The notes under the pieces are model-generated. The model worked only from the letters and a program-made list of their open reading frames with translations. It did no database searches and was not told the DNA's origin. The translations under genes and the position numbers were made by a program. Positions 48,765 through 57,225 of a DNA stretch of 64,000 nt are shown piece by piece. The stretch comes from a virus, in the IMG/VR virus record IMGVR_UViG_3300025840_000015, positions 52,180 through 116,179 of that record; one strand, 5' to 3'. The first letter of the stretch is position 1. Each line of letters begins with the position of its first letter.

Positions 48765-48794
48765 TCTAAATACCTACGTGTAAAACTTGGTGTA

Positions 48795-48802
48795 TATTTA
48801 TT
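48795..48802 (-). promoter_or_regulatory. Possible late promoter AATAAATA
   Basis: T4-type late box 31 nt upstream of the GTG of the tube-fold gene; it overlaps the leader of gene 4 on the other strand. Confidence 0.5.
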
Positions 48803-48805
48803 TAG

Positions 48806-49246
48806 ATGTCTTACAAGGGAAAATACAGTCCTTCATATCCCGAAAAATACAGTGGAAATCCTTCAAATATAATTTATAGATCTTTGTGGGAAAGAAAGTA
48901 TATGAAATACTTGGATTTGAATGAAAATATTATACAATGGTCCAGTGAAGAATTTTACATTTGGTATAAATCACCAGTTGATGGAAAACCACACAGATAT
49001 TTTCCAGATTTTATTGTAAAGGAAAAGACATCTTCCGGAAAAATACTAAACTATGTGGTAGAAATAAAACCAAAAAAGCAAACTAAGGCTCCAAAAGAAC
49101 CAAAAAGAAGAACTAAAGGTTATCTTTATGAGGTCATGGAGTATGCTAAGAATCAATCAAAATGGAAGGTTGCCAAAGAATGGTGTGAAGATAGAGGTTA
49201 TGAATTTAGAATACTTACTGAAGAAGATCTAAACATAAGATACTAA
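48806..49246 (+). CDS. 4: Head completion protein gp4
   Basis: 146 residues closely following T4 gp4 (also called gp50/65): MSYKGKYSPSYPEKYSGNPS, IIYRSLWERKYMKYLD, RYFPDFIVKE, VVEIKPKKQTKAP, EVMEYAKNQSKW. It has the D..EIK nuclease-fold core (PDFIV, VEIKPKKQ) and is needed to finish filled heads before tail joining. First gene of a plus-strand set 48806-51437. Confidence 0.9.
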   Translation: MSYKGKYSPSYPEKYSGNPSNIIYRSLWERKYMKYLDLNENIIQWSSEEFYIWYKSPVDGKPHRYFPDFIVKEKTSSGKILNYVVEIKPKKQTKAPKEPKRRTKGYLYEVMEYAKNQSKWKVAKEWCEDRGYEFRILTEEDLNIRY

Positions 49247-49247
49247 A

Positions 49248-49832
49248 ATGGCACTCACCGGATACGAAAAAGGATTAGATGAATATACTAAAAATGAATT
49301 AATTGAAATTGCAGAAAAATATACCATATACTACCAAACCAAAAGTGGACAAGGTAGAACTGGATCATATAATAGACTTACAAAACACCAACTAATTAGT
49401 CTAATAAAAAATGATCAAGATTATAAGGATCAAAATCCAAGTTATAGAAGAAGAAGACCAGATGGTAAATTAATAACTGATAGATTTAAAGAATTATTGA
49501 GATCAATATATGGAAATGAAACTCCAGAAGATCTCATGAATGAAATATTAAATAGAGCACAATCAACTATAAGGCAATTTCCAGAGCCAGGGAAACATTA
49601 TACATATATTTACTATGCAAAAACTCCAAATATATTTTATGATCGCCACCCATTAATAACATGTGGAGAAATACTTGAAAAGGGATTTTATGGATTCAAT
49701 TATCATTGGGGAAAGATAAGACAGTATAATACTGTTGATGGTGATAGATTACTTAGTGGTCTTTATGAAATAAGTTCCAAAGAACTCACCACACTAAGAA
49801 AAATTCCTTATGGTAAAAAAATAAGAACATAA
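49248..49832 (+). CDS. Conserved protein between genes 4 and 48, unknown
   Basis: 194 residues. N-terminal YTKNELIEIAEKYTI...RLTKHQLISLI resembles a SAP/HeH-like helical pair; the C-terminal half has YTYIYYAKTPNIFYDRHPLI and GFYGFNYHWGKIRQY, a motif I associate with conserved myovirus proteins but cannot name. It starts 1 nt after gene 4, so it is probably co-translated and has a morphogenetic role. Confidence 0.65.
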   Translation: MALTGYEKGLDEYTKNELIEIAEKYTIYYQTKSGQGRTGSYNRLTKHQLISLIKNDQDYKDQNPSYRRRRPDGKLITDRFKELLRSIYGNETPEDLMNEILNRAQSTIRQFPEPGKHYTYIYYAKTPNIFYDRHPLITCGEILEKGFYGFNYHWGKIRQYNTVDGDRLLSGLYEISSKELTTLRKIPYGKKIRT

Positions 49833-49834
49833 AT

Positions 49835-49842
49835 CATAAATA
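49835..49842 (+). promoter_or_regulatory. Late promoter CATAAATA
   Basis: T4-type late box directly upstream (9 nt) of the gene 48 ATG; the distance is short, so it may instead drive a transcript starting within gene 48 or be fortuitous. Confidence 0.35.
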
Positions 49843-49851
49843 GTTAAAAAA

Positions 49852-50739
49852 ATGTCATTAAGGTATCCTATAAAAAATATTGGAGAACAAGACGATTATT
49901 TAATGATTCAAATTGTAGAGTATAAACCACCAGGATTAACAAGCCAAGGTGGGGGAAGAACATTTGCTCTGCAAACTTCTGCAGATTCTTTGGGAAATTC
50001 GAAAACTATAGAAACGATCATTCTCCCAATGCCACAAAATATTCAAGATAATAATGCCGCAGATTGGGTTAGTGGGACTATGAATCCATTACAAGCATCA
50101 TTGGCAAGTGGTGGTGCAGATGTAATACAAAGTAAGAATTATTTAAAGGGAATTTTTGATGCAGGAAAAGAATATTTTGATGCCATTGGTAACGAGTTAA
50201 CAACAGGATCTTCGCAAAGTGGAGTTGCTGCTGGATTTGTTGCTGCCGCAATTAATCAAATAGTTGGACAGACTGATTTAAACCAAGTAATTTCAAGGCA
50301 ATCTGGACAGGTATTTAATTCTAATGCAGAAGTTTTATTTAATGGAGTAGTTCTTCGCCCTGCATTTTCTTTCACTTTTGATTTGATTCCAAGATCAAAC
50401 ACAGAGTCTGTGAGAATTAAAGAAATTATTAGAGCATTTAAGTCTAATATGCTTGCTAAAAAAAATATTGAAGCAAGTAAAACAGGTCTTTTTGTTTCAG
50501 CACCAAATGTATTTAAATTGGCATATAAAAGTGGTGGTAAAAATCATCCATTTTTACACAAATTTAAACCTTGTGCATTGACTCAAATGAATGTCAACTA
50601 TAATGCATCTGGTCAGTATGCCACATATTCTGATGCAACTCCCGTTCATATGCAACTATCTCTTCAATTCCAAGAATTATCACCAATATATGCAGAAGAA
50701 CAAGAAGCAATCCCATTCAATGAAGGAGTAGGTTACTAA
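49852..50739 (+). CDS. 48: Baseplate tail-tube cap gp48
   Basis: 295 residues (T4 gp48: 364). MSLRYPIKNIGEQDDYLMIQIVEYKPPG, LPMPQNIQDNNAADWVSGTMNPLQAS, and the C-terminal tube-fold part FNSNAEVLFNGVVLRPAFSFTFDLIPRSNTESVRIKEIIRAFK (read in sections) fit gp48, which with gp54 starts tube polymerisation on the baseplate. Confidence 0.85.
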   Translation: MSLRYPIKNIGEQDDYLMIQIVEYKPPGLTSQGGGRTFALQTSADSLGNSKTIETIILPMPQNIQDNNAADWVSGTMNPLQASLASGGADVIQSKNYLKGIFDAGKEYFDAIGNELTTGSSQSGVAAGFVAAAINQIVGQTDLNQVISRQSGQVFNSNAEVLFNGVVLRPAFSFTFDLIPRSNTESVRIKEIIRAFKSNMLAKKNIEASKTGLFVSAPNVFKLAYKSGGKNHPFLHKFKPCALTQMNVNYNASGQYATYSDATPVHMQLSLQFQELSPIYAEEQEAIPFNEGVGY

Positions 50740-51437
50740 TGTCATATTTTAGATTAATACCAGAATTAGAATATCAGTCATTTTTACCAGGAACTTCATC
50801 TTCAAAAAACTATATTACTGTAAAAAATCTATTTAAAGTTGCAAGACTTAGAGATGATCTCCAAAATGTTTTTACAATATTCAACAAATATGAAATAAAG
50901 GAAGGATCAAGACCTGATCTAATAGCAGAAGAATTTTATGGAAGTGCTGAATATGATTGGGTTGTTTTAGTTTGTGCTGGAATTACAAATTATAGAGATC
51001 AGTGGCCATTGTCAGACAATGATTTCTATAAGTATTGCTTAAAAATATATGAAAATGAGCAGAATCTATATTCCCCACATCATTATGAAACTATAGAAAT
51101 AAGAGACTCTGAAGATAGATTGATTCTTCCTAAAGGAAAGATAGTTGATAAAGAGTTTACACTATCATATAAAGATGGTGATAGAATCTATAGCAATGAT
51201 CCTGAAGTAACAGGACCAAATGTATATCCAATAGGAAAAAGTATTGTAATAGAGATCAGTAATTATGATTATGAAATAAGAAAAAATGATGATAAAAGAA
51301 CAATTTACTTATTAAAACCAGAATATTTGATAGAAGTCTTGAATGATATAGAAGACATTATGACGTATGATGAATCATCAGAATTTGTAAATGATAGAAT
51401 AATAAAAACTGAAAATACTAAAGTAGTATTGAAATAA
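50739..51437 (+). CDS. 53: Baseplate wedge subunit gp53
   Basis: 232 residues. LIAEEFYGSAEYDWVVLVCAGITNYRDQWPLSDNDFYKYC is the conserved core of gp53, which links the wedges to the hub. The start overlaps the gene 48 stop (TAATG). The C-terminal part (IGKSIVIEISNYDYEIRKNDDKRTIYLLKPEYL) is a beta region matching the LysM-like end of gp53. Confidence 0.85.
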   Translation: MSYFRLIPELEYQSFLPGTSSSKNYITVKNLFKVARLRDDLQNVFTIFNKYEIKEGSRPDLIAEEFYGSAEYDWVVLVCAGITNYRDQWPLSDNDFYKYCLKIYENEQNLYSPHHYETIEIRDSEDRLILPKGKIVDKEFTLSYKDGDRIYSNDPEVTGPNVYPIGKSIVIEISNYDYEIRKNDDKRTIYLLKPEYLIEVLNDIEDIMTYDESSEFVNDRIIKTENTKVVLK

Positions 51438-51466
51438 AAAAAGGAGGGTTTTAAACCCTCCTTCAA
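51437..51466. terminator. Bidirectional terminator between genes 53 and 32
   Basis: GGAGGGTTTTAAACCCTCC (51443-51461) with an A-run on its 5' side; serves the convergent genes 53 and 32. Confidence 0.75.
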
Positions 51467-51470
51467 TCAA

Positions 51471-52397
51471 TCATTCATCTGCAAGTCGTGCAAAGTATGA
51501 AAGAGTTTCATCATCGTCATCATCATAACTAGAAGAAGAATTGCTACGAGATGGTTTGAGATCATTCAGTTCACTTCGCAAATCTTGTGTAATTTCGCGA
51601 GATGGACCACGGAAGTCTTCTTCATCTTGAACTTCTTCATCAATGTTGGGGCGTTGTTGCTTAACTCCAATAACATTATCAAAACGCTTTTTCAGTTCAT
51701 CATAAGTCTTGAACTGATCAGAGGCAACCAACTGCTCCAAAGAATATTGCTTTTTCCAGATTGCTTCCATTTCATCGTCATCATCAAGAAGTTGACCAGG
51801 ACGAGAAAACTCTGAAGAATCATAGTTGCGATAACCAGCAACATTCTTTGCTTTGAGTTTAAAATTAGCGCCTGTCCAGAAGTCAAAAGGATCAATTGCT
51901 TCCTCATCTTCAAATTCTGGTTGCATTGCTGCAGTCAGTTTATCAAAGATCTTTTTACCAAACTTATAAAGGAAAACTCGACCTTCATTATCAGGATTTG
52001 TTGGATCCTTGACAACATAAATGTTAGCAATGTAAGTCAATTTACGCTTTTGCTTACGTGCTTGTTCTTTTCCAGCATCAGTTCCATTATTCCAGAGCAT
52101 AGAGTTATATTCCGAAACTGGATCTTTTTGTCCCATGGTCGTCAAAGAGTTTTCAATATACCAACCACCAGGACCTTGGAAAGCGTGACTATAGAGTTTC
52201 ACAAAAGGAAGATCTTCATTTTCTGGTGCAGGGAGAAAACGAATTACTGCATAACCATTGCCACTTTTGTCAACTTCAAGTTTCCAGAAGCGTTCATCTG
52301 CAGATCCACTTGTATTATTCATTTTTTCAACTTCCTTGACAAGTTTTTGAGTCAAGGAACCAAGTTTGGATTGCTTTTTAAGATTTGCGAAAGACAT
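51471..52397 (-). CDS. 32: Single-stranded DNA-binding protein gp32
   Basis: 308 residues. MSFANLKKQSKLGSLTQKLVKEVEK is the cooperative N-terminal domain; the OB core is marked by YAVIRFLPAPENEDLPFV, YIANIYVVKDPTNPDNEGRVFLYKFGKKI and WTGANFKLK; the C-terminus is the acidic protein-binding tail (SYDDDDDETLSYFARLADE). The T4 zinc ligands (H-x12-C-x9-C-x2-C) are missing and the whole protein has no Cys. Expressed from a consensus early promoter (52449-52477). Confidence 0.92.
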   Translation of the reverse strand: MSFANLKKQSKLGSLTQKLVKEVEKMNNTSGSADERFWKLEVDKSGNGYAVIRFLPAPENEDLPFVKLYSHAFQGPGGWYIENSLTTMGQKDPVSEYNSMLWNNGTDAGKEQARKQKRKLTYIANIYVVKDPTNPDNEGRVFLYKFGKKIFDKLTAAMQPEFEDEEAIDPFDFWTGANFKLKAKNVAGYRNYDSSEFSRPGQLLDDDDEMEAIWKKQYSLEQLVASDQFKTYDELKKRFDNVIGVKQQRPNIDEEVQDEEDFRGPSREITQDLRSELNDLKPSRSNSSSSYDDDDDETLSYFARLADE

Positions 52398-52448
52398 TTT
52401 AGATTCGGAGGATAAATTGGATTTGTCGGATTTGTTTTCGACCTCTTT

Positions 52449-52477
52449 ATTATAGAGTCACCATAATGGGATGTCAA
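52449..52477 (-). promoter_or_regulatory. Consensus sigma70 promoter of gene 32
   Basis: -35 TTGACA (52472-52477), 17-nt spacer, -10 TATAAT (52449-52454), both perfect. Confidence 0.85.
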
Positions 52478-52492
52478 GCCCTGGTCTGAGGG

Positions 52493-52822
52493 TCAATCTA
52501 TAAAAAGTTTTAATTCTTCGATGGTGGCATCCATAGATTTAAATAATGTTTGCATATCAGTGCTTGGGGGATAACCCATCATGTTTACAGATTTTTCTAA
52601 GTTTCTCTTCATTTCTATGGCACTTTCATCATCTGAAAGAGATAACCTAGTATACATTATTCTTTGCTTTTGCAACAGTTCTTGCAACTTTTCAATATGA
52701 TTCATTTTTGAATCTCTATCCATCATATCAAAGGAAAAAATTGTCTCTGATATTTCCTGTTGAAGTCTATTAATTTCAGAAATTTCTTCCTGTATTATTT
52801 CGGAGTCAAAAAAATTATTCAT
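52493..52822 (-). CDS. DUF1825 family protein
   Basis: 109 residues. The start NNFFDSEIIQEEISEIN and RIMYTRLSLSDDESA follow the cyanobacterial DUF1825 family (FFDSEIVQEE ... FMKRFELSDDF). Members are conserved across cyanobacteria and occur in their T4-like phages; the function is unknown. It is the last gene of the operon 54332/55090-52493 and overlaps gene 59 by 8 nt. Confidence 0.75.
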   Translation of the reverse strand: MNNFFDSEIIQEEISEINRLQQEISETIFSFDMMDRDSKMNHIEKLQELLQKQRIMYTRLSLSDDESAIEMKRNLEKSVNMMGYPPSTDMQTLFKSMDATIEELKLFID

Positions 52823-53405
52823 TTAAAATTTCTCGCAGTATCTTCTTATAATGAAATATATCAATATTTAGAAACTGATTATACTTGGAAATTTTTAAAT
52901 TGACACAACTCCAAATTGGATCATCCAAATTTTTATTAAAGTTTTTTGAAAAATTGAATATTTTTTCGTATATTACCAATGTTTCTATTGATAAATCCCC
53001 ACCTAGAAAAGATTTTAGTATCTGAGGATGTCCCTTGGAGCACTTGAAAACATCCTCTAATCCTCTCTCCGATAGTAATTGTGTTGATTGTTCTTTGAAA
53101 TAATACGTCAAACTCTGCTGTCGTTTTATCCATTCCAGATAAGTTCTTTCTCCAGAATTTATAATTTCTCCAATCCATAGGTTTTGTGGGTTATCGGAAG
53201 CAACAAAATTAGATACAAAAAAATCAACTATTTCTTTGTCAGAGTATTTTCTAGAACTCTTTTCAAAAAAATACTTATCCTTTCTTTTATTAAAAGATGT
53301 TATGGAAGCTTTTGTTTTTTTATGATATTTGAAATAATCGTATTTTGGGTTTGTAAAGTGATTTTTCAAACCCAAATACTGAGTATAACATTCAAAAGGT
53401 GACAT
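52815..53405 (-). CDS. 59: Helicase loader gp59
   Basis: 196 residues (T4: 217). MSPFECYTQYLGLKNHFTNPKYDYFKYHKKTKAS is the conserved gp59 start; the all-helical C-terminal half contains GGDLSIETLVIYEKIFNF. gp59 loads the replicative helicase on gp32-coated forks; gene 32 lies just downstream. Confidence 0.85.
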   Translation of the reverse strand: MSPFECYTQYLGLKNHFTNPKYDYFKYHKKTKASITSFNKRKDKYFFEKSSRKYSDKEIVDFFVSNFVASDNPQNLWIGEIINSGERTYLEWIKRQQSLTYYFKEQSTQLLSERGLEDVFKCSKGHPQILKSFLGGDLSIETLVIYEKIFNFSKNFNKNLDDPIWSCVNLKISKYNQFLNIDIFHYKKILREILNE

Positions 53406-53665
53406 TAGATAGGCAAACGTGCTCGGGATGTTTTTTTCATAAAGTTAAGGCGTGTTGCATCCCACTTTAATTTTTCTTTCAAAGGTTTTGATACAAGTTT
53501 AGTTACTGATTCAATCTCCAATTCATTCAATTCACAATAATGAATAATTGCATCGATGTAATTGAGTTTTTCATCAATAACAATTTTCTCTATCTCTAAA
53601 GAAAATTTTGATGGTGATAAAAACTTATTTTCTATCGCTTTTTTTAGTTCTTTATTGGGTTCCAT
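53405..53665 (-). CDS. 33: Late transcription co-activator gp33
   Basis: 86 residues from MEPNKELKK. FSLEIEKIVIDEKLNYIDAIIHYCELNELEIESVTKLVS and the end SRARLPI fit the gp33 family, which bridges host RNA polymerase and the sliding clamp for late transcription. Start chosen for the 14-nt overlap with the nuclease gene; an upstream in-frame ATG would overlap by 95 nt. Confidence 0.75.
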   Translation of the reverse strand: MEPNKELKKAIENKFLSPSKFSLEIEKIVIDEKLNYIDAIIHYCELNELEIESVTKLVSKPLKEKLKWDATRLNFMKKTSRARLPI

Positions 53666-54332
53666 AGAGTTCCAGTTTATCTCTAACAAACTTTCTAATA
53701 TATTCGGAGAGAAGTTTGATGTATTTTGATTTGTCATATTCTTCATAAATTACAGATTCTCCATTTTCACATGCCATGATGATTACAAGTTTTTTGACTG
53801 AAATTCCAGTCATTTCATATAGCATACAACCATATGCCATACACTGAACAAAATAATGTTCGATCCACTCTCGTGGTTTTGGTTTTTTAGATGTTTTAAA
53901 ATCTATTATTGCTAATTCTTTATTATATTCAGCAATACAGTCTACTGTTCCCGCAATACCTAATTGTTTACTATATAGGGAACTTTCAAGAGCGTATATG
54001 TTATTTATGCAATTTAAATCTTTCTTAACTATATTGAATAAAAATTCTGAAATAGGTTGGACTTTTGGAAGTTCTTTGTTCAACAGATGGCATTCAGTAA
54101 GAGTATGCATATCTGTCCCACGACTTGTAGCAGCTTTTGTTATTTGATTTGCTTTTTCTTCCCCAACTTTATTTCTCCATTTTACAAAAATTTCTTTATT
54201 AAAATGACTGGTTACCGATGTAATGGAAACCAGTCTAAGAAGTTCTTCTTCTGTTGGAACTCTGTAGTAACGAATTCCATCAAGAGTTTCCCTTTCTAAT
54301 TTGGGAAACTCAATATCAACATGATTAAACAT
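53652..54332 (-). CDS. PD-(D/E)XK (RecB/Cas4-like) nuclease
   Basis: 226 residues. Catalytic set: GTDMH (H76), D131 in GTVDCIA, D144 and K146 in IIDFKTSKK, and a following QCMAYG helix, the RecB-type arrangement. The Fe-S cysteines of Cas4 are not present. Similar nucleases sit between phoH and gene 33 in T4-like cyanophages; recombination or host DNA degradation is likely. 1-nt overlap with phoH. Confidence 0.8.
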   Translation of the reverse strand: MFNHVDIEFPKLERETLDGIRYYRVPTEEELLRLVSITSVTSHFNKEIFVKWRNKVGEEKANQITKAATSRGTDMHTLTECHLLNKELPKVQPISEFLFNIVKKDLNCINNIYALESSLYSKQLGIAGTVDCIAEYNKELAIIDFKTSKKPKPREWIEHYFVQCMAYGCMLYEMTGISVKKLVIIMACENGESVIYEEYDKSKYIKLLSEYIRKFVRDKLELYGTQ

Positions 54333-55090
54333 TAAAAACCTGCATCAATTTTTGCAACAAGATACTCTTTTACAAGACCAGATCGAACAATGTCATCTAA
54401 TCCAAACTCTATTATATCAAAAGATGGCATTTTACGCAAGACCGACATAAAATCTACAATGCCATTTTTTTCATTTTGTTTTTGTAAATCAGATTGTCTA
54501 GTATCTCCACAAAAACAAATCTTAGTATTTTCACCAACACGTGTAATTATAGAATCTAATTCATGGAAATTCAAATTTTGAAACTCATCGACAATGATGA
54601 TTGAATTATCTAATGTGGTTCCTCTTAAGAAAGAAGTGGACCAAAATTTAATTGTTTCTTGTGATTTTAAATTACCATAAAGCATTTCAAAATCAGCATC
54701 ACTAGGCATCTGGAACATATACTTTACCATATTTTTATATGGAATTTGATATATGTCAGCTTTATCTTCATGGGAACCTGGAAGGAATCCAATCTCTCTG
54801 GTCGCTACAAGAGATCTGACAAGGTATATTCTTTCATATGGAGTATATTCATTCAAAACATCTTTCAATGCATTGTATAGGGTTATAAAGGTCTTTCCGG
54901 TTCCTGCGCAACCATATGCAACTAAATGTTTTTGCTCAGAATACGAATCAAACAAACGTTTTTGATTGTTTGTAAGAGGTTCAATATCTATTAGATATTC
55001 AGAGCTTAATGGTTTTTTCCTCTTCATTTGCTTTGCAGTCATACCAACACCAATTGGTTGGTCGAAAGATGATCTCTTTTTTCTTGCCAT
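54332..55090 (-). CDS. phoH: PhoH-like ATPase
   Basis: 252 residues. Walker A GCAGTGKT (60-67), IYLVRSLVATREIGFLPG, Walker B IIIVDEFQN, and FCGDTRQSDL are the PhoH signature. PhoH proteins are RNA-linked P-loop ATPases; the gene is a hallmark of marine phages and was named from a phosphate-starvation gene, though its phage role is unsettled. Confidence 0.92.
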   Translation of the reverse strand: MARKKRSSFDQPIGVGMTAKQMKRKKPLSSEYLIDIEPLTNNQKRLFDSYSEQKHLVAYGCAGTGKTFITLYNALKDVLNEYTPYERIYLVRSLVATREIGFLPGSHEDKADIYQIPYKNMVKYMFQMPSDADFEMLYGNLKSQETIKFWSTSFLRGTTLDNSIIIVDEFQNLNFHELDSIITRVGENTKICFCGDTRQSDLQKQNEKNGIVDFMSVLRKMPSFDIIEFGLDDIVRSGLVKEYLVAKIDAGF

Positions 55091-55091
55091 A

Positions 55092-55340
55092 CTAGATTTT
55101 CTTTACTCTGGATCCTGGTGCTTTTGATGCTTTATCTAGAACTTCATTCCAACCGGGATTCTTGTTTACAAGTTTATCCCTCCACTCACCAACCTCTCCA
55201 GGTTGAGGGCATGTGGATGGATCAGACCAATCTCTGATCCATTCTGGATTATCTTGTTTCCATTGATCCCAGTCGTGAACGCTCATTTCAACTTCTTTTT
55301 GTTCACCACTAGTAACATGAATAACTGGATATGTTGCCAT
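55092..55340 (-). CDS. Conserved 82-residue cyanophage protein
   Basis: MATYPVIHVTSGEQKEVEMSVHDWDQWKQDNPEW..., then DPSTCPQPGEVGEWRDKLV-KNPGWNEVLDKASKAPGS. This pattern is conserved next to phoH in cyanophages; function unknown. Late promoter TATAAATA at 55365-55372. Shares its transcript with phoH (1 nt between). Confidence 0.7.
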   Translation of the reverse strand: MATYPVIHVTSGEQKEVEMSVHDWDQWKQDNPEWIRDWSDPSTCPQPGEVGEWRDKLVNKNPGWNEVLDKASKAPGSRVKKI

Positions 55341-55364
55341 TGTTATCAATTCAAAACATAAAGT

Positions 55365-55372
55365 TATTTATA
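55365..55372 (-). promoter_or_regulatory. Late promoter TATAAATA
   Basis: Exact T4 late consensus, 25 nt upstream of the 82-residue gene. Confidence 0.65.
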
Positions 55373-55378
55373 GGTGGT

Positions 55379-56053
55379 TTAATACTTTGATATTACATTG
55401 AAAGAAACTGTAATCCTATCCTCATAAGAGTTATTATAATTTACATAATGCATTAACTCAGAAGGAAAAATAATTACATAACCCTCTTCCATTTTTTTTG
55501 TAGTTAAAATTTGAGAAGAATCTAAGGAAATACAATTTATTGATTTGGATTCGTTAGTAAAGCATGTAGTATTGGCGTATTCCAAATTCATAATGTATAT
55601 TCCAGAAAATGAAGGAACACTATAAGAAGTTGGAGATTCTGGAAAAATAGGTATTATTGAATGATTATGTATTTCTTGCCAATGACTTCCTTTATAATGA
55701 TTATACCATATTTTTGCAATATTAGAGGTTCTAGGAATTTTAACATTAAGAATAGGATTCATCTGTTCAATTAATTCATCAATAGGTTCCCATATTATTT
55801 TTTCAAAAAAATTTTGATCAAATATATTAAAATTATTTTTATCTGAATCATCAAAAAAACTACTAACTATATCACAATTCCAAGTATTCTTTTTATTATA
55901 CGTTCTCCCATTTTTTTTAATATCTTCCATTATCAATGGAAGATATGTATTTTTTATTTTTTTGTGAGATTTAATTTTTTTCCACCAAACAAAAGGAGTT
56001 TGAAATATAAAAAAATTACTTTCCTCAAGATCCAAATCTTTAGTATCTGACAT
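55379..56053 (-). CDS. Putative 2OG-Fe(II) oxygenase, type 5
   Basis: 224 residues. WYNHYKGSHWQEIHNHSI gives the first His pair, and GYVIIFPSELMHYVNYNNSYEDRITVSFNV the distal His and the Arg that binds 2-oxoglutarate, as in the 2OG-FeII_Oxy_5 family common in cyanophages. The substrate is unknown. Start at 56053 chosen for the ATG overlapping the thyX stop. Confidence 0.7.
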   Translation of the reverse strand: MSDTKDLDLEESNFFIFQTPFVWWKKIKSHKKIKNTYLPLIMEDIKKNGRTYNKKNTWNCDIVSSFFDDSDKNNFNIFDQNFFEKIIWEPIDELIEQMNPILNVKIPRTSNIAKIWYNHYKGSHWQEIHNHSIIPIFPESPTSYSVPSFSGIYIMNLEYANTTCFTNESKSINCISLDSSQILTTKKMEEGYVIIFPSELMHYVNYNNSYEDRITVSFNVISKY

Positions 56054-56691
56054 TAATTCCACTCCAGAGATTCTGAAACAGTTGGAAACTGTTCCATAAA
56101 GATCTTCTTACAAGCATCAGCAATATCCATATGCTCCTTCTGTGTTCCATGACCAGAACGCAGAGAAATATAATGAATCCAAGAACGACATGATCCACTC
56201 ATATAAATTCGTGTTGGAGTTGCTAGAGGCAATACAAAACGAGCACATTCCTTTGCGATTCCCATATCAAGCATTGACTGATAGAGAACCATAGAGTCAT
56301 CAAAGTGCTTGCGAATCTTATTCTCAAACTCTTGCTTTACAGAATCATCAATATCATCAATAGAGTTCTGGCGGTTCTTAGTATCCTGACGACGCAAGTC
56401 AAAGAGAGGAATACTATCTCCCAGAAGAGAACTATCAGCATAGCGTTGAGAGAACTCTTGATAGGTGAAGGAACGGTGCCTCAGGATCTGTGCCGCAATT
56501 CCCCTACTAGTTTCAATCTCAAGAGTCATAAATGCCTGCTCAAATACGCTCCAGTGCTGGTGTTTGATACAATATCCCAACAACTTTGCATAATTAGGAT
56601 TTTCTTGATTATTTGGATTTGAGACCCTGGCAACATATGCCATTGTCTTTTCTGCATCTGGAGTAACACTGATGAATTTTACACTGTTCAT
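56053..56691 (-). CDS. thyX: Flavin-dependent thymidylate synthase ThyX
   Basis: 212 residues. The ThyX motif RHRSFTYQEFSQR is at 71-83 and the C-terminal SCRSWIHYISLR block binds FAD and dUMP. It makes dTMP for phage DNA. ATGA overlap with the 54-residue gene upstream. Confidence 0.93.
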   Translation of the reverse strand: MNSVKFISVTPDAEKTMAYVARVSNPNNQENPNYAKLLGYCIKHQHWSVFEQAFMTLEIETSRGIAAQILRHRSFTYQEFSQRYADSSLLGDSIPLFDLRRQDTKNRQNSIDDIDDSVKQEFENKIRKHFDDSMVLYQSMLDMGIAKECARFVLPLATPTRIYMSGSCRSWIHYISLRSGHGTQKEHMDIADACKKIFMEQFPTVSESLEWN

Positions 56692-56852
56692 TTTTTACCA
56701 AATCCTTTTGAATTAATTTGCTCTGCTTCTGCGATTTGTTCTTTTACCGCACGCAATTGATTTTTCATCTCTTGAATTCTTTCATCATTATAGAGATGAT
56801 CTTGCTTGATAAGTCTTTCAAGCAATTTTACAAGTTCTTTTGCTCTACTCAT
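56688..56852 (-). CDS. 54-residue coiled-coil protein
   Basis: MSRAKELVKLLERLIKQDHLYNDERIQEMKNQL..., one long charged helix, probably a coiled-coil dimer. Directly upstream of thyX with an ATGA overlap. Function unknown. Confidence 0.65.
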   Translation of the reverse strand: MSRAKELVKLLERLIKQDHLYNDERIQEMKNQLRAVKEQIAEAEQINSKGFGKK

Positions 56853-56870
56853 TTTTCTCTTTGCTACTGT

Positions 56871-57041
56871 TCAATCAGGATAACCATCATCATCTTCAAA
56901 GATTTCATAATAGTCATACTTTGGTAGATTTTCTTTTTTACTTCTCAAATAACTTTGAGAATCGGAATAAATTTCTGTTTTTAGAGAATCGACTAATATT
57001 TCAAGATTTCTTACAATAAGCTTTAGTCTTTCTTTGTCCAT
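56871..57041 (-). CDS. Conserved 56-residue protein
   Basis: MDKERLKLIVRNLEILVDSLKTEIYSDSQSY..., helical, acidic end (EIFEDDDGYPD). The MDKERLKL-VRNLE-LVDSLK start is conserved in cyanophages, which supports it over the in-frame start 11 codons upstream. Confidence 0.65.
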   Translation of the reverse strand: MDKERLKLIVRNLEILVDSLKTEIYSDSQSYLRSKKENLPKYDYYEIFEDDDGYPD

Positions 57042-57073
57042 GAAATCTGGGTTGTTACTGAACCAGTATACCA

Positions 57074-57099
57074 TAAAAAAAGAGGGTCAGCAACCCTCT
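57074..57099 (-). terminator. Rho-independent terminator
   Basis: AGAGGGT (57081-57087) with ACCCTCT (57093-57099) and eight U on the minus-strand transcript. Confidence 0.75.
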
Positions 57100-57105
57100 C
57101 AAAAT

Positions 57106-57225
57106 TTATTTTGTTTTGCAAAATCCTGCCATGCAGAGTTGCGCTTCTTTTAGTTTTTTCTTTTTGACTTCTTGCAATTTAATTAAAGAAAGCCAATTTG
57201 ATTGAACTTTTTGTGGTTGTGTCAT
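57106..57225 (-). CDS. Basic 39-residue peptide
   Basis: MTQPQKVQSNWLSLIKLQEVKKKKLKEAQLCMAGFCKTK, helical with a KKKK run. ATGA overlap with the DUF4278 gene and a terminator right after. Confidence 0.55.
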   Translation of the reverse strand: MTQPQKVQSNWLSLIKLQEVKKKKLKEAQLCMAGFCKTK

